From Pseudomonas sp. P5_109 (lineage in GTDB: Bacteria > Pseudomonadota > Gammaproteobacteria > Pseudomonadales > Pseudomonadaceae): DNA of 64,000 nucleotides. Location of the stretch: contig NZ_CP125380.1 of NCBI RefSeq assembly GCF_034009455.1, positions 1,715,001-1,779,000 on the forward strand, read 5' to 3'. The position numbers and the translations under genes were made by a program. Positions 23,761-33,060 of the stretch are shown piece after piece; the stretch's first letter is position 1; each line of letters starts with the position of its first letter. The notes beneath the pieces were generated by a model. The model searched no databases. It saw only the letters and a list, made by a program, of their open reading frames with translations, and was not told where the DNA came from.

Positions 23761-23790
23761 TGTGGAAAGCGCATGTTAGCGCTTTCCACA
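23761..23790. repeat. Perfect 12-bp inverted repeat between two small genes
   Basis: TGTGGAAAGCGC-ATGTTA-GCGCTTTCCACA. It could be a stem-loop that stabilises or attenuates the transcript; there is no T-run on either side. Confidence 0.7.
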
Positions 23791-23810
23791 CGGTCTGTAC
23801 GGCGGGTGTT

Positions 23811-23942
23811 TCAGTCTTCTCTGTCAGCCTGGCGGCTGTCAGTGGCTTCTTTCGGCTCGGGCTGTTGGGCGCCGGCTTGTTGCGTGGTCGTCTGCTCAGG
23901 TACGTGCAGGCTTGGGAAGGGGAGATTGGGAATCTCGTGCAT
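23811..23942 (-). CDS. Very small protein (43 aa)
   Basis: Minus-strand ORF from ATG 23942 with a very good ribosome site (GAGGAGCG, about 6 nt spacing). It encodes a Pro/Gln/Glu-rich hydrophilic peptide beginning MHEIPNLPFPSLHVPEQ. No family is recognised. Its start context and its pairing with the 61-residue gene downstream support it. Confidence 0.5.
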   Translation of the reverse strand: MHEIPNLPFPSLHVPEQTTTQQAGAQQPEPKEATDSRQADRED

Positions 23943-24103
23943 GGTTGCGCTCCTCGCTAAGTCTGTTGATAGATCTGGTAGATCCGCGCTTTAAAAAAGC
24001 CTGGGCAGGATACAGCACTGAAAATGACAAACGGACTTTTATATCCATTTGTTTCGACGGATGGGGTTGTATAGACAGATCCAGAGGGGGCAACACATAA
24101 CAA

Positions 24104-24195
24104 ATGTGGGAGCGGGCTTGCTCGCGAATGCGGTGGATCAGTCAGCTTTGAAGTCGACTGACACTCCGCATTCGCGAGCAAGCCCGCTCCCACAT
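24104..24195. repeat. REP palindrome pair (GGGAGCGGGCTTGCTCGCGAA class)
   Basis: ATGTGGGAGCGGGCTTGCTC and its inverted copy flank about 40 nt. The pair lies just downstream of phhC. Confidence 0.9.
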
Positions 24196-24216
24196 AGGAT
24201 TTGCAGTGCGTTTATG

Positions 24217-25410
24217 CTATCTGCAGACGCTGGCAATCGCCTCGGCAAGCAGATCCAGGCGCGTGGCATCGATGCCAGCCACGTTGGCCCGGCCGGAGTT
24301 GACCATGTACACGCTGTGATGATCGCGCAGGTCTTTCACCTGCTCAGGCGACAGGCCGGTGTAGGAGAACATCCCGCGTTGCACGCCAATGTGCGCAAAG
24401 CGCTCGCGCAAGCCGTGAGGCTCCAGCGCCTCCACCAAACCGCAGCGCAGTTGGGCGATACGCAGGCGCATACCTTCCACTTCGTCAGCCCAGAGGTTTT
24501 TCAACTCCGGGTCGCCGAGGATGGTCGCGACCACGGCAGCACCGTGATCCGGTGGCGTCGACCACAGGTTGCGGGCGATGTTGGCCAGCTGGCTGCGGAT
24601 GTCGGTGAGCTTGTCGGCGTTTTTCGCGCAGACAATCAGCGCACCGGTGCGGTCGCGGTACAGGCCGAAGTTCTTCGAGCAAGAGCTGGTGATCAGCAGT
24701 TCCGGCAACTCGGCGGCGAACAGCCGGGTCGACCAGGCATCCTGCTCCAGGCCATCGCCGAATCCTTGATAGGCGAAGTCGATCAGCGGCAGCAGTTCGC
24801 GCTTGCGGACTACCTCCAGCACCCGTTGCCAGTCCTCCTGGGACAGGTCGAAACCGGTCGGGTTGTGACAGCAGGCGTGCAGCAATACCACATCGCCCTT
24901 GGGTGCTTCATTGAGCGCCGCCAGCATGCCGTCGACGTCGAGACGGTTGTCACTGCCCACGTATGGGTAGTGGCTGACCTTGACCTTGGCTGTCGCAAAA
25001 ATCGTTTCGTGGATCGGCCAGGTCGGGTTGCTCAACCATACGCCGCGTCCCGGCAGGCATTGGGCGATAAAGTCCGCACTCAGGCGCAAAGCCCCGGTGC
25101 CGCCCGGAGTCTGGGTGGCGCCAGCGCGTTGTGCGGCGATCACTGCCGAGTCCGCGCCGAGCACCAGCTCATTGATCGCTTTACCGAACGCCGGTTCGCC
25201 GTGACCACCGATGTAGGTCTTGGTCGGCTGACCGTCCACCAGGCGTTGCTCGGCAAGTTTCACCGACTCGAGAATCGGCGTCAGGCCCTGGGCGTCTTTA
25301 TAGACACCCACGCCCAAATCGAACTTGCGCGGGTTCGGGTCCTGCGCGTAGGCCTCCATCAGGCCGAGGATCGGGTCGCCAGGTACTCGACCGATGGCGT
25401 CGAAATGCAT
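24217..25410 (-). CDS. phhC: Aromatic amino acid aminotransferase
   Basis: A 397-residue class I aminotransferase of the TyrB/PhhC type. The PLP lysine lies in TSSCSKNFGLYRDR, the conserved HNPTG in CCHNPTGFDL, and the C-terminal substrate Arg in VNSGRANVAG. It converts Tyr or Phe to the 2-oxo acid. It is the third gene of phhABC; its start overlaps the phhB stop by 1 nt (TAATG). Confidence 0.93.
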   Translation of the reverse strand: MHFDAIGRVPGDPILGLMEAYAQDPNPRKFDLGVGVYKDAQGLTPILESVKLAEQRLVDGQPTKTYIGGHGEPAFGKAINELVLGADSAVIAAQRAGATQTPGGTGALRLSADFIAQCLPGRGVWLSNPTWPIHETIFATAKVKVSHYPYVGSDNRLDVDGMLAALNEAPKGDVVLLHACCHNPTGFDLSQEDWQRVLEVVRKRELLPLIDFAYQGFGDGLEQDAWSTRLFAAELPELLITSSCSKNFGLYRDRTGALIVCAKNADKLTDIRSQLANIARNLWSTPPDHGAAVVATILGDPELKNLWADEVEGMRLRIAQLRCGLVEALEPHGLRERFAHIGVQRGMFSYTGLSPEQVKDLRDHHSVYMVNSGRANVAGIDATRLDLLAEAIASVCR

Positions 25411-25766
25411 TACTTGCGCCCCTCAGCGTCCTTGGCAACGATGTCAGTGCGCGCGGCCATGATGAAGTCGTTGCGGTGCAGGCCCTTGATCGAGTGGCTC
25501 CACCAGGTCACGGTCACTTTGCCCCACTCGGTCAGCAGGCCTGGGTGGTGGCCTTCAGCCTCGGAGATTTCACCGACCGCGTTGGTGAACGCCAGGGCGT
25601 GTTTGAAGTTCTTGAACAGGAAGACCTTCTCCAACTGCATGATGCTGTCGCGAACTTCGATGTTCCAGTCCGGGATCTGTTTGATCAGGATCGGCAGTTC
25701 TTCGTCGCTGACTTGTGGGGCGTCGGCGCGGCAGGCTTCGCAATGGGCTTGGTTCAAAGTGGACAT
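25410..25766 (-). CDS. phhB: Pterin-4a-carbinolamine dehydratase
   Basis: A 118-residue PCD/DCoH protein with the hallmark [36 protein letters not shown] region, described here in pieces: the active-site pair EGHHP, then [10 protein letters not shown]. It regenerates the pterin cofactor of PhhA. ATG 25766 is the conserved start; a longer reading from 25817 adds 17 unconserved residues. Confidence 0.94.
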   Translation of the reverse strand: MSTLNQAHCEACRADAPQVSDEELPILIKQIPDWNIEVRDSIMQLEKVFLFKNFKHALAFTNAVGEISEAEGHHPGLLTEWGKVTVTWWSHSIKGLHRNDFIMAARTDIVAKDAEGRK

Positions 25767-25871
25767 GGTGTGTTTCCTGAAATCGAGTGTTTTTATATCG
25801 GTCGACAGTACCGTCACGCTAAACCAAAGCGACGGTGACTGACAGACTCACTTGTCAGCAAAAGTCGCGGT

Positions 25872-26663
25872 TCACGCAGCTTTTGGTTTTGGCGGAAATT
25901 TCGGTGCGTGCAGACCCATCTGCATCGCTTGCTTGACCATGCCCATGATGTCTTCGTGAGCCAGGTCGAACAGACGCTTGAGATTTGGCAGGGTGAAGTA
26001 CAGTGGCTGCAGGATGTCGATGCGGTATGGCGTGCGCATGCATTCCAGCGGATCGAACGCCTGATGCTCAGGCTCGTCCGACAGGCAATACACGGTCTCT
26101 TTCGGAGAAGACAGGATGCCGCCGCCGTAGATGCGCTGGCCTTGCGGGGTGTCGACCAGGCCAAATTCGATGGTCATCCAGTACAGGCGCGCCAGGTACA
26201 CGCGTTCTTCCTTGGACGCCTTGAGGCCGAGCTTGCCGTAGGTGTGGGTGAATTCGGCGAACCACGGGTTGGTCAGCAACGGGCAGTGGCCGAAGATCTC
26301 GTGGAAAATGTCCGGCTCTTGCAGGTAATCCAGTTCCTCGCGGGTACGAATAAAGGTCGCTACCGGAAACTGCTTGCTGGCCAGCAATTCGAAAAAGGTC
26401 TGGAAGGGAATCAGTGCGGGAACCCGGGCAACCTGCCAACCGGTGGTTTCACCGAGGACCTTGTTGATTTCGCCGAGTTGAGGAATGCGGTCGTGGGGCA
26501 GACCGAGTTTTTCGATACCGTCCAGGTATTCCTGGCACGCACGCCCTTCGATCACTTTCAGTTGGCGAGTGATCAGCGTGTTCCACACCGCGTGTTCTTC
26601 GGCGGGGTAGTCGATAAAACCTTGCGCATCGGGCTCGCGAGCCACGTATTGCGTCTGCTTCAT
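25872..26663 (-). CDS. phhA: Phenylalanine 4-monooxygenase
   Basis: A 263-residue pterin-dependent hydroxylase, the usual bacterial length. The iron ligands lie in FHEIFGHCP (two His) and RLYWMTIEFGLV (Glu). It hydroxylates Phe to Tyr. It heads the phhABC operon, and a PhhR-like box lies upstream at 26785-26802. Confidence 0.95.
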   Translation of the reverse strand: MKQTQYVAREPDAQGFIDYPAEEHAVWNTLITRQLKVIEGRACQEYLDGIEKLGLPHDRIPQLGEINKVLGETTGWQVARVPALIPFQTFFELLASKQFPVATFIRTREELDYLQEPDIFHEIFGHCPLLTNPWFAEFTHTYGKLGLKASKEERVYLARLYWMTIEFGLVDTPQGQRIYGGGILSSPKETVYCLSDEPEHQAFDPLECMRTPYRIDILQPLYFTLPNLKRLFDLAHEDIMGMVKQAMQMGLHAPKFPPKPKAA

Positions 26664-26784
26664 GCTGCTCTCCTGCTAGGGGGCTTCGTTCTTGTTATGT
26701 GCTGCTATGGACCTAGAAATACCCCATGAATTGCACCGTTGCAGCAGGTGCTCGGCGTAACCCGCAGGAAAAACCCTCGATAAT

Positions 26785-26802
26785 CGTAAAGTTTTCGTTA
26801 CG
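26785..26802. promoter_or_regulatory. Candidate PhhR box upstream of phhA
   Basis: CGTAAA-N6-GTTACG compares with TyrR/PhhR TGTAAA-N6-TTTACA. It has the same spacing and core as the site before aroP at 18086. Confidence 0.5.
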
Positions 26803-26926
26803 TATTTGGCCCCAGTGCGTAAATGTTGAGATTGGCGGGTGGGAAAAGCCCTCCACCTGTCACATAATCTTGACGACTATCTTGGCGCTGCCGCAGAAAA
26901 CTCCACCTCAAGGGTGTCGTAGCCCC

Positions 26927-27017
26927 CTGTGGGAGCGGGCTTGCTCGCGAAAACGGTCTATCTGATACATCAATGTTGGCTATGCCGACGCCTTCGCGAG
27001 CAAGCCCGCTCCCACAG
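26927..27017. repeat. REP palindrome pair (GGGAGCGGGCTTGCTCGCGAA class)
   Basis: CTGTGGGAGCGGGCTTGCTC and its inverted copy end 50 nt before the phhR start. Confidence 0.9.
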
Positions 27018-27066
27018 TTTGTGCGTCAGGCATCAACCTCAATCACTGCTCTTTCAGGCCTTTTAT

Positions 27067-28626
27067 ATGCGTATCAAAGTCCACTGCCAGAACCGCATCG
27101 GCATCCTGCGCGACATTCTCAACTTGCTGGTGGAGTACGGGATCAACGTGGCTCGCGGTGAGGTGGGGGGGGAGCATGGCAACGCCATCTACCTGCATTG
27201 CCCGAACCTGATCAATATTCAGTTCCAGGCCTTGCGTCCGAAATTCGAAGCGATTGCCGGGGTCTTTGGCGTCAAGCGTGTAGGGCTGATGCCGAGCGAG
27301 CGTCGTCATATGGAGCTCAATGCACTGCTCGGTGCGCTGGAGTTTCCGGTGCTGTCGATCGACATGGGCGGCTCCATCGTCGCGGCCAACCGGGCAGCGG
27401 CGCAGTTGCTGGGTGTGCGGGTCGACGAGGTGCCGGGGATTCCCCTGTCGCGCTACGCCGAGGATTTCGATTTGCCGGAACTGGTGCGCGCCAACAAATC
27501 GCGGATCAACGGGCTGCGGGTCAAGGTCAAGGGCGACGTGTTCCTGGCCGACATTGCGCCTTTGCAGTCGGAGCATGACGACAGCGAGGCCATGGCCGGT
27601 GCGGTGTTGACCCTGCACCGCGCCGACCGGGTGGGTGAGCGTATCTACAACGTGCGCAAGCAGGAATTGCGTGGCTTCGACAGCATCTTCCAGAGTTCTA
27701 AAGTCATGGCGGCGGTGGTGCGCGAGGCGCGGCGCATGGCGCCACTGGATGCGCCGCTATTGATAGAAGGGGAAACCGGCACCGGCAAGGAATTGTTGGC
27801 GCGGGCCTGCCATCTGGCCAGTCCTCGCGGGCAGTCGCCATTGATGGCGCTCAATTGCGCCGGTCTTCCGGAGTCCATGGCCGAGACGGAGTTGTTCGGT
27901 TACGGCCCCGGTGCCTTCGAAGGGGCGCGGGCCGAGGGCAAGCTCGGGCTGCTGGAGCTGACGGCGGGCGGTACGCTGTTTCTCGATGGCGTCGGCGAAA
28001 TGAGCCCGCGCTTGCAAGTGAAATTGCTGCGCTTTTTGCAGGACGGTTGCTTCCGCCGTGTAGGCAGCGATGAAGAGGTGTACCTCGACGTGCGAGTGAT
28101 CTGCGCGACCCAGGTCGACCTGTCCGAATTGTGCGCTCGCGGCGAGTTCCGCCAAGATCTCTATCACCGCTTGAACGTGTTGTCGCTGCACATCCCGCCG
28201 TTGCGCGAATGCCTTGATGGCTTGACGCCGCTGGTGGAACACTTCCTCGATCAGGCCAGTCGGCAGATTGGTTGTCCGTTACCCAAGCTCGCCCCGGCGG
28301 CAATGGAGCGGCTCAGTCACTACCATTGGCCGGGCAACGTGCGGCAGCTGGAGAACGTGCTGTTCCAGGCGGTTTCCCTGTGTGACGGCGGGACGGTCAA
28401 GGCTGAGCATATTCGTCTGCCTGACTATGGTGTGCGTCAGCCATTGGGCGACTTTTCGCTCGAAGGCGGACTGGATGAAATTGTCGGACGCTTTGAAAAA
28501 GCAGTGCTGGAGCGGCTTTATTCGGAGCATGCCAGCAGCCGATTGCTCGGCAAGCGGCTGGGTGTCTCTCATACAACGATTGCCAACAAGTTGCGTGAAT
28601 ATGAAATAGGCAAACTTGAGCGTTGA
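27067..28626 (+). CDS. phhR: PhhR, TyrR-type aromatic amino acid regulator
   Basis: A 519-residue TyrR-family activator. It has an N-terminal ACT domain (MRIKVHCQNRIGILRDILNL), a PAS-like domain (about 78-190), an AAA+ domain with Walker A GETGTGKE and a C-terminal Fis-type helix-turn-helix (SRLLGKRLGVSHTTIANKL). The sigma54-contacting GAFTGA is replaced by GAFEGA, so like TyrR it should act at sigma70 promoters. It is divergent from phhABC, which it activates in other pseudomonads in response to Phe or Tyr. Confidence 0.93.
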   Translation: MRIKVHCQNRIGILRDILNLLVEYGINVARGEVGGEHGNAIYLHCPNLINIQFQALRPKFEAIAGVFGVKRVGLMPSERRHMELNALLGALEFPVLSIDMGGSIVAANRAAAQLLGVRVDEVPGIPLSRYAEDFDLPELVRANKSRINGLRVKVKGDVFLADIAPLQSEHDDSEAMAGAVLTLHRADRVGERIYNVRKQELRGFDSIFQSSKVMAAVVREARRMAPLDAPLLIEGETGTGKELLARACHLASPRGQSPLMALNCAGLPESMAETELFGYGPGAFEGARAEGKLGLLELTAGGTLFLDGVGEMSPRLQVKLLRFLQDGCFRRVGSDEEVYLDVRVICATQVDLSELCARGEFRQDLYHRLNVLSLHIPPLRECLDGLTPLVEHFLDQASRQIGCPLPKLAPAAMERLSHYHWPGNVRQLENVLFQAVSLCDGGTVKAEHIRLPDYGVRQPLGDFSLEGGLDEIVGRFEKAVLERLYSEHASSRLLGKRLGVSHTTIANKLREYEIGKLER

Positions 28627-28710
28627 GGCTTGTTAAAATAAGAATGTTTAGTGAGTGTTAATAATTGTCCAGTGTGTTTTATTCTTGTTTAAAGCGCTAA
28701 ATTCCTTCCA

Positions 28711-28724
28711 TTGATCTGAATCAT
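28711..28724. promoter_or_regulatory. Anr/FNR box upstream of napE
   Basis: TTGAT-CTGA-ATCAT matches TTGAT-N4-ATCAA at 9 of 10 defined positions. A TAGGCT (28747-28752) about 29 nt from its centre would place the site near -41.5, the usual activating position. It implies oxygen-limited induction of nap. Confidence 0.7.
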
Positions 28725-28781
28725 GGAAGTTGCCGAACAAGCCATCTAGGCTTTTCTCACAGTTTGGCAGGAGCGCTAACC

Positions 28782-28949
28782 ATGCCATCAATGGATGACT
28801 CTACCCGGCGAGTTCGCAAAGAAACTCGCCTGTTCTATTTCCTGATCATTGTTCTGTTTCCACTGTTATCGGTGGCGATAGTCGGTGGTTACGGTTTTTT
28901 TGTCTGGTTTCTGCAAATGCTCCTCGGTCCGCCAGGCCCCCCTAACTGA
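28782..28949 (+). CDS. napE: NapE, small membrane protein of the nitrate reductase operon
   Basis: A 55-residue protein with one membrane helix (LFYFLIIVLFPLLSVAIVGGYGF), preceded by a charged RRVRKETR segment as in other NapE proteins. The role is not firmly known. First gene of napEDABC, with GGCAGGAG about 10 nt before the ATG. Confidence 0.85.
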   Translation: MPSMDDSTRRVRKETRLFYFLIIVLFPLLSVAIVGGYGFFVWFLQMLLGPPGPPN

Positions 28950-28986
28950 TTGCCATCTATCTCTAATTCAGCAGGGAGTACGGGTC

Positions 28987-29253
28987 ATGGAAAAGACGCT
29001 GCATATTGCCAGCCTGGTGGTACATGCCCGTCCTGCCTTGTTCGAGGCGGTGAAAGCCAATCTGCGTTTGCTCAAGGGCGTTGAGCTTCATCAGGAAAGT
29101 CCCGCCGGCAAACTGGTGGTTGTGCTGGAAACCGAACACGAAAGCCAGATCCTTCAGCGAATCGATCAGATCAACCGCTTGCCGGGTGTGCTCAACGCCG
29201 CCCTGGTTTATCACGAAATTCTCGATGTAACGGGAGAAAACACATGCCTATGA
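28987..29253 (+). CDS. napD: NapD, NapA maturation chaperone
   Basis: An 88-residue ferredoxin-like protein ([22 protein letters not shown]...) that binds the NapA twin-arginine signal and assists cofactor loading. The longer ORF from 28885 is ruled out by overlap with napE. It overlaps napA by 10 nt. Confidence 0.9.
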   Translation: MEKTLHIASLVVHARPALFEAVKANLRLLKGVELHQESPAGKLVVVLETEHESQILQRIDQINRLPGVLNAALVYHEILDVTGENTCL

Positions 29254-31748
29254 CGCGGCGAGAGTTTGTCAAAGCCCAGGCTGCGGGGATCGCTGCGGCG
29301 GCTGCGGGCCTCCCGGTGTTTACCTCTGCCAGCAACCTGGTTACCGAAGAAGACATGGTCGCCTTGGACTGGAACAAGGCGCCCTGTCGTTTTTGTGGTA
29401 CCGGTTGCAGTGTCATGGTGGCGACCAAGGACAACAGAGTTGTTGCAACCCATGGTGACGTTAAAGCCGAGGTCAATCGCGGATTGAACTGCGTCAAAGG
29501 ATACTTTCTATCCAAGATCATGTACGGCGTTGATCGGCTGACTCAGCCGCTGTTGCGCATGACCAACGGGCAATATGACAAACAGGGCGAGTTTCAGCCG
29601 GTGTCCTGGAAGCAGGCGTTCGATGTGATGGAGTTGAAGTACAAGGAGGCGCTGAAGAACAAGGGCGGGGAATCGATCGCCATGTTCGGTTCCGGACAGT
29701 GGACGGTCTGGGAAGGGTACGCGGCCAACAAATTGATGAAGGCGGGGTTCCGCTCGAACAACATCGACCCCAATGCACGCCATTGCATGGCCTCGGCTGT
29801 CATGGGGTTCATGCGCACTTTCGGTATCGATGAGCCGATGGGCTGTTATGACGATATCGAAGTCACCGATGCATTCGTCCTGTGGGGTTCAAACATGGCG
29901 GAAATGCATCCGATTCTTTGGAGTCGGGTGACCGATCGCCGTTTAAGTCAGCCAAATGTGAAAGTGGCCGTGCTCTCTACTTTCGAACATCGCAGTTTTG
30001 AACTGGCCGACATTCCGATGGTGTTCAAGCCACAGACTGATTTGCTCATTCTCAACTACATCGCCAACCACATCATTGAAAGCGGTTCGGTCAACAAAGA
30101 CTTCGTCAGCAAGCACACCAAATTCGCCAAAGGCACCGATGACATCGGCTACGGTTTGCGTGCCGATAATCCGCTGGAGATGAAAGCCAGGAATGCCGAC
30201 AAGGCGAACACCTGGACCGACATCGACTTCGAGCAATTCGCCGCTTTCGTAAAACCCTACACCCTCGAACGCACCGCCAAGGAAACCGGGGTGCCGGCCG
30301 AGCGCCTCAAGGCATTGGCCGAACTGTATGCCGACCCCAAGCGCAAGGTGGTTTCGTTCTGGACCATGGGCTTCAACCAGCATACCCGCGGTGTGTGGGC
30401 CAACAACCTGATCTACAACATTCACCTGTTGACCGGGAAGATCAGCGAGCCGGGCAACAGTCCTTTCTCGCTGACGGGCCAGCCTTCGGCCTGCGGGACT
30501 GCGCGTGAAGTGGGCACGTTCTCCCATCGCTTGCCGGCCGACCTGGTGGTCACCAACCCGGCGCACCGCGCCACCGCGGAAAAAATCTGGAAGCTCCCGG
30601 CGGGCACCATCAAGGAAAAGGTCGGGTTCCATGCCGTGCAGCAGAGTCGCATGCTCAAGGATGGCGTGCTCAATGTGTATTGGACGATGGCCAGCAACAA
30701 CATGCAGGCCGGGCCTAACATCATGCAGGAAGTGCTGCCGGGGTGGCGCAACCCCGAGAACTTCGTGGTGGTGTCGGATGTGTATCCCACCGTCTCGGCA
30801 CAGGCAGCCGATCTGATTTTGCCCACGGCGATGTGGGTCGAGAAAGAGGGCGCTTACGGCAACGCGGAGCGGCGTACGCAGTTCTGGCATCAACTGGTCT
30901 CGGCGCCGGGTGACGCCAAGTCGGACCTCTGGCAATTGGTCGAGTTTTCCAAGCGCTTTAAAACCGACGAGGTTTGGCCGCAAGAGCTGTTGGACGGTTC
31001 ACCGCAATACAAGGGCAAGACCCTGTATGAGGTGCTGTTCAAGAATGGCCAGGTCGATGAGTTCCCGGTTGAGCAAATGGCGGCGGGTTATCAGAACGAC
31101 GAAGCCCGGGATTTCGGTTTCTACCTGCAAAAAGGCCTGTTCGAAGAATATGCCCAGTTCGGCCGTGGACATGGTCATGACCTTGCACCCTTTGATCGTT
31201 ATCACTCCGAGCGCGGGTTGCGCTGGCCTGTCGTCGAAGGCAAGGAAACGCTTTGGCGCTTCCGTGAGGGTTACGACCCCTATGTCGAAAAGGGCAGTGG
31301 CGTGCAGTTCTACGGCTACCCCGACAAGAAGGCGATCATCTTCGCGCTGCCCTACGAGCCTCCTGCGGAAGCCCCGGACGCGGACTTCCCGTTCTGGTTG
31401 AGTACCGGTCGGGTGCTTGAGCATTGGCACACCGGGACCATGACCCAGCGTGTCGAAGAACTCTATAAAGCGGTCCCCGACGCGCTGGTCTACATGCACC
31501 CGGCCGATGCCAAGGCCTTGAATGCCCGGCGTGGCAGCGAAGTGAAACTGATCAGTCGGCGCGGCGAAATGCGTGCGCGCATTGAAACCCGGGGGCGCAA
31601 CAAGCCGCCCCAAGGTCTGGTATTCGTGCCGTTTTTCGATGCCAACAGGTTGATCAACAAAGTCACGCTCGATGCGACGGACCCCATCTCCAAGCAGACC
31701 GACTACAAGAAATGCGCGATCAGGATTGAGTTGATCAAGACGGCATAA
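29244..31748 (+). CDS. napA: NapA, periplasmic nitrate reductase catalytic subunit
   Basis: An 834-residue molybdenum enzyme. The Tat signal [20 protein letters not shown] is followed by the [4Fe-4S] cysteines CRFCGTGC with a later Cys in GLNCVKGYF, and by the Mo-bis-MGD domains, where [12 protein letters not shown] holds the Cys ligand. It reduces nitrate to nitrite in the periplasm, taking electrons from NapB and NapC. Confidence 0.95.
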   Translation: MPMTRREFVKAQAAGIAAAAAGLPVFTSASNLVTEEDMVALDWNKAPCRFCGTGCSVMVATKDNRVVATHGDVKAEVNRGLNCVKGYFLSKIMYGVDRLTQPLLRMTNGQYDKQGEFQPVSWKQAFDVMELKYKEALKNKGGESIAMFGSGQWTVWEGYAANKLMKAGFRSNNIDPNARHCMASAVMGFMRTFGIDEPMGCYDDIEVTDAFVLWGSNMAEMHPILWSRVTDRRLSQPNVKVAVLSTFEHRSFELADIPMVFKPQTDLLILNYIANHIIESGSVNKDFVSKHTKFAKGTDDIGYGLRADNPLEMKARNADKANTWTDIDFEQFAAFVKPYTLERTAKETGVPAERLKALAELYADPKRKVVSFWTMGFNQHTRGVWANNLIYNIHLLTGKISEPGNSPFSLTGQPSACGTAREVGTFSHRLPADLVVTNPAHRATAEKIWKLPAGTIKEKVGFHAVQQSRMLKDGVLNVYWTMASNNMQAGPNIMQEVLPGWRNPENFVVVSDVYPTVSAQAADLILPTAMWVEKEGAYGNAERRTQFWHQLVSAPGDAKSDLWQLVEFSKRFKTDEVWPQELLDGSPQYKGKTLYEVLFKNGQVDEFPVEQMAAGYQNDEARDFGFYLQKGLFEEYAQFGRGHGHDLAPFDRYHSERGLRWPVVEGKETLWRFREGYDPYVEKGSGVQFYGYPDKKAIIFALPYEPPAEAPDADFPFWLSTGRVLEHWHTGTMTQRVEELYKAVPDALVYMHPADAKALNARRGSEVKLISRRGEMRARIETRGRNKPPQGLVFVPFFDANRLINKVTLDATDPISKQTDYKKCAIRIELIKTA

Positions 31749-31759
31749 GGAGAGCTTTC

Positions 31760-32251
31760 ATGAATTATCGTTCGCTGCCCCTGCTTGCTGCTCTGCTGGT
31801 CTGGTTGCCCGTAGCGTTTGCGGCAGACCCTGGTTACCCACTGGATGCGCCAGCGCCGGACGGGCGGCGAGTCGGCGGGACCCTGACCCAGGAGCTGCCG
31901 GCACCGCCCATCGCGGAAGACGAGAACAAGGACCTCAAGCGTGAGCGCAATTACCCCGAGCAACCGCCCACTATTCCCCACAGCATTCGCGGCTATGCCA
32001 TCGACAAGAACAGCAACAAGTGCCTGTCCTGTCACAGTCGCGCCAACAGTGCGCGTACCCAGGCGCCGATGATCAGCATCACTCACTACATGGACCGTGA
32101 CGGCCAGGCATTGGCGGCGGTGTCGCCGCGCCGATATTTCTGCAACCAGTGTCACGTGCCGCAAAAGGATGTGAAGCCACTGGTGAGCAACAGCTTCAAG
32201 AACATCGACCAGGTCTTGCAAGACGAAATCAACCGCCAGCCGAAACCTTGA
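31760..32251 (+). CDS. napB: NapB, dihaem cytochrome c subunit
   Basis: A 163-residue protein with a signal peptide (LPLLAALLVWLPVAFAA) and exactly two CxxCH haem sites (CLSCH, CNQCH). It passes electrons from NapC to NapA. AGGAG precedes the ATG. Confidence 0.94.
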   Translation: MNYRSLPLLAALLVWLPVAFAADPGYPLDAPAPDGRRVGGTLTQELPAPPIAEDENKDLKRERNYPEQPPTIPHSIRGYAIDKNSNKCLSCHSRANSARTQAPMISITHYMDRDGQALAAVSPRRYFCNQCHVPQKDVKPLVSNSFKNIDQVLQDEINRQPKP

Positions 32252-32260
32252 GGAGAGGCC

Positions 32261-32857
32261 ATGAAATCTTTGCTTGCCTTGCTCAAGGATTATTGGGGTG
32301 TGCTGCGTCGGCCCAGCGTGCATTACAGCCTGGGCTTCCTGACCCTCGGCGGGTTTATCGCCGGGGTGATTTTCTGGGGCGGGTTCAACACCGCGCTGGA
32401 AGCGACCAACACCGAGAAGTTCTGCACGTCCTGCCATGAAATGCGCGACAACGTTTATGTCGAGTTGCAGGAAACCATTCACTACACCAACCGCTCGGGC
32501 GTGCGCGCCACATGCCCCGACTGTCACGTACCCCACGAGTGGACGCACAAAATCGCCCGCAAGATGCAGGCTTCCAAGGAGGTCTGGGGCAAGTTGTTCG
32601 GCACTATCAGTACCCGGGACAAGTTTCTGGACATGCGTCGGGAGCTGGCCGAACACGAGTGGGCACGGCTCAAGGCAAACGATTCCCGGGAGTGCCGCAA
32701 CTGCCATAACTTCGAGTTCATGGACTTCACACGCCAGGGCAAACGCGCTGCCAGCATGCACTCCACATCATTGGCCAGTGGCCAGGCGACCTGTATTGAC
32801 TGCCATAAAGGCATTGCCCACAAACTGCCCGACATGAGCGGCGTGAAAGGCTGGTAG
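32261..32857 (+). CDS. napC: NapC, tetrahaem quinol dehydrogenase
   Basis: A 198-residue NapC/NirT-family protein with one N-terminal membrane anchor ([19 protein letters not shown]) and four CxxCH sites (CTSCH, CPDCH, CRNCH, CIDCH). It oxidises quinol and feeds NapB. It ends the nap operon; napF, napG and napH are absent. Confidence 0.95.
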   Translation: MKSLLALLKDYWGVLRRPSVHYSLGFLTLGGFIAGVIFWGGFNTALEATNTEKFCTSCHEMRDNVYVELQETIHYTNRSGVRATCPDCHVPHEWTHKIARKMQASKEVWGKLFGTISTRDKFLDMRRELAEHEWARLKANDSRECRNCHNFEFMDFTRQGKRAASMHSTSLASGQATCIDCHKGIAHKLPDMSGVKGW

Positions 32858-32985
32858 CCGGCTTTTCACGGTGTTGCCGCCAAACGGCATATCCGCGCCG
32901 GTTTTTCGTCTTCGATACATTGTTCGATTCCCTTCTGATTAGCCTCGAACCCCCTGTTTAAAAGGGGTTTGAGCCTGCGCGCGCA

Positions 32986-33005
32986 AGTTGGTCTGCAAAT
33001 TGCTA
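32986..33005 (+). promoter_or_regulatory. Sigma54 promoter upstream of flgF
   Basis: GG (32990-32991), exactly 10 nt, GC (33002-33003) within TTGGTCTGCAAATTGCT fits the -24/-12 pattern. It lies 58 nt before the flgF start, and FleQ/FleR-dependent genes need it. Confidence 0.65.
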
Positions 33006-33060
33006 CAACCTGCGCAACACAGCAGTGGGCGGCAAACGTCCGGCAGGCAGAGGAACAATT

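Larger units (their letters stand above)
26664..27066. other. Divergent phhA-phhR intergenic region
   Basis: The 403-nt region contains the PhhR-like box (26785-26802) and a REP pair (26927-27017) close to phhR. A weaker half-site CGTAAA is seen near 26818-26823. No ORF is supported. Confidence 0.6.
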
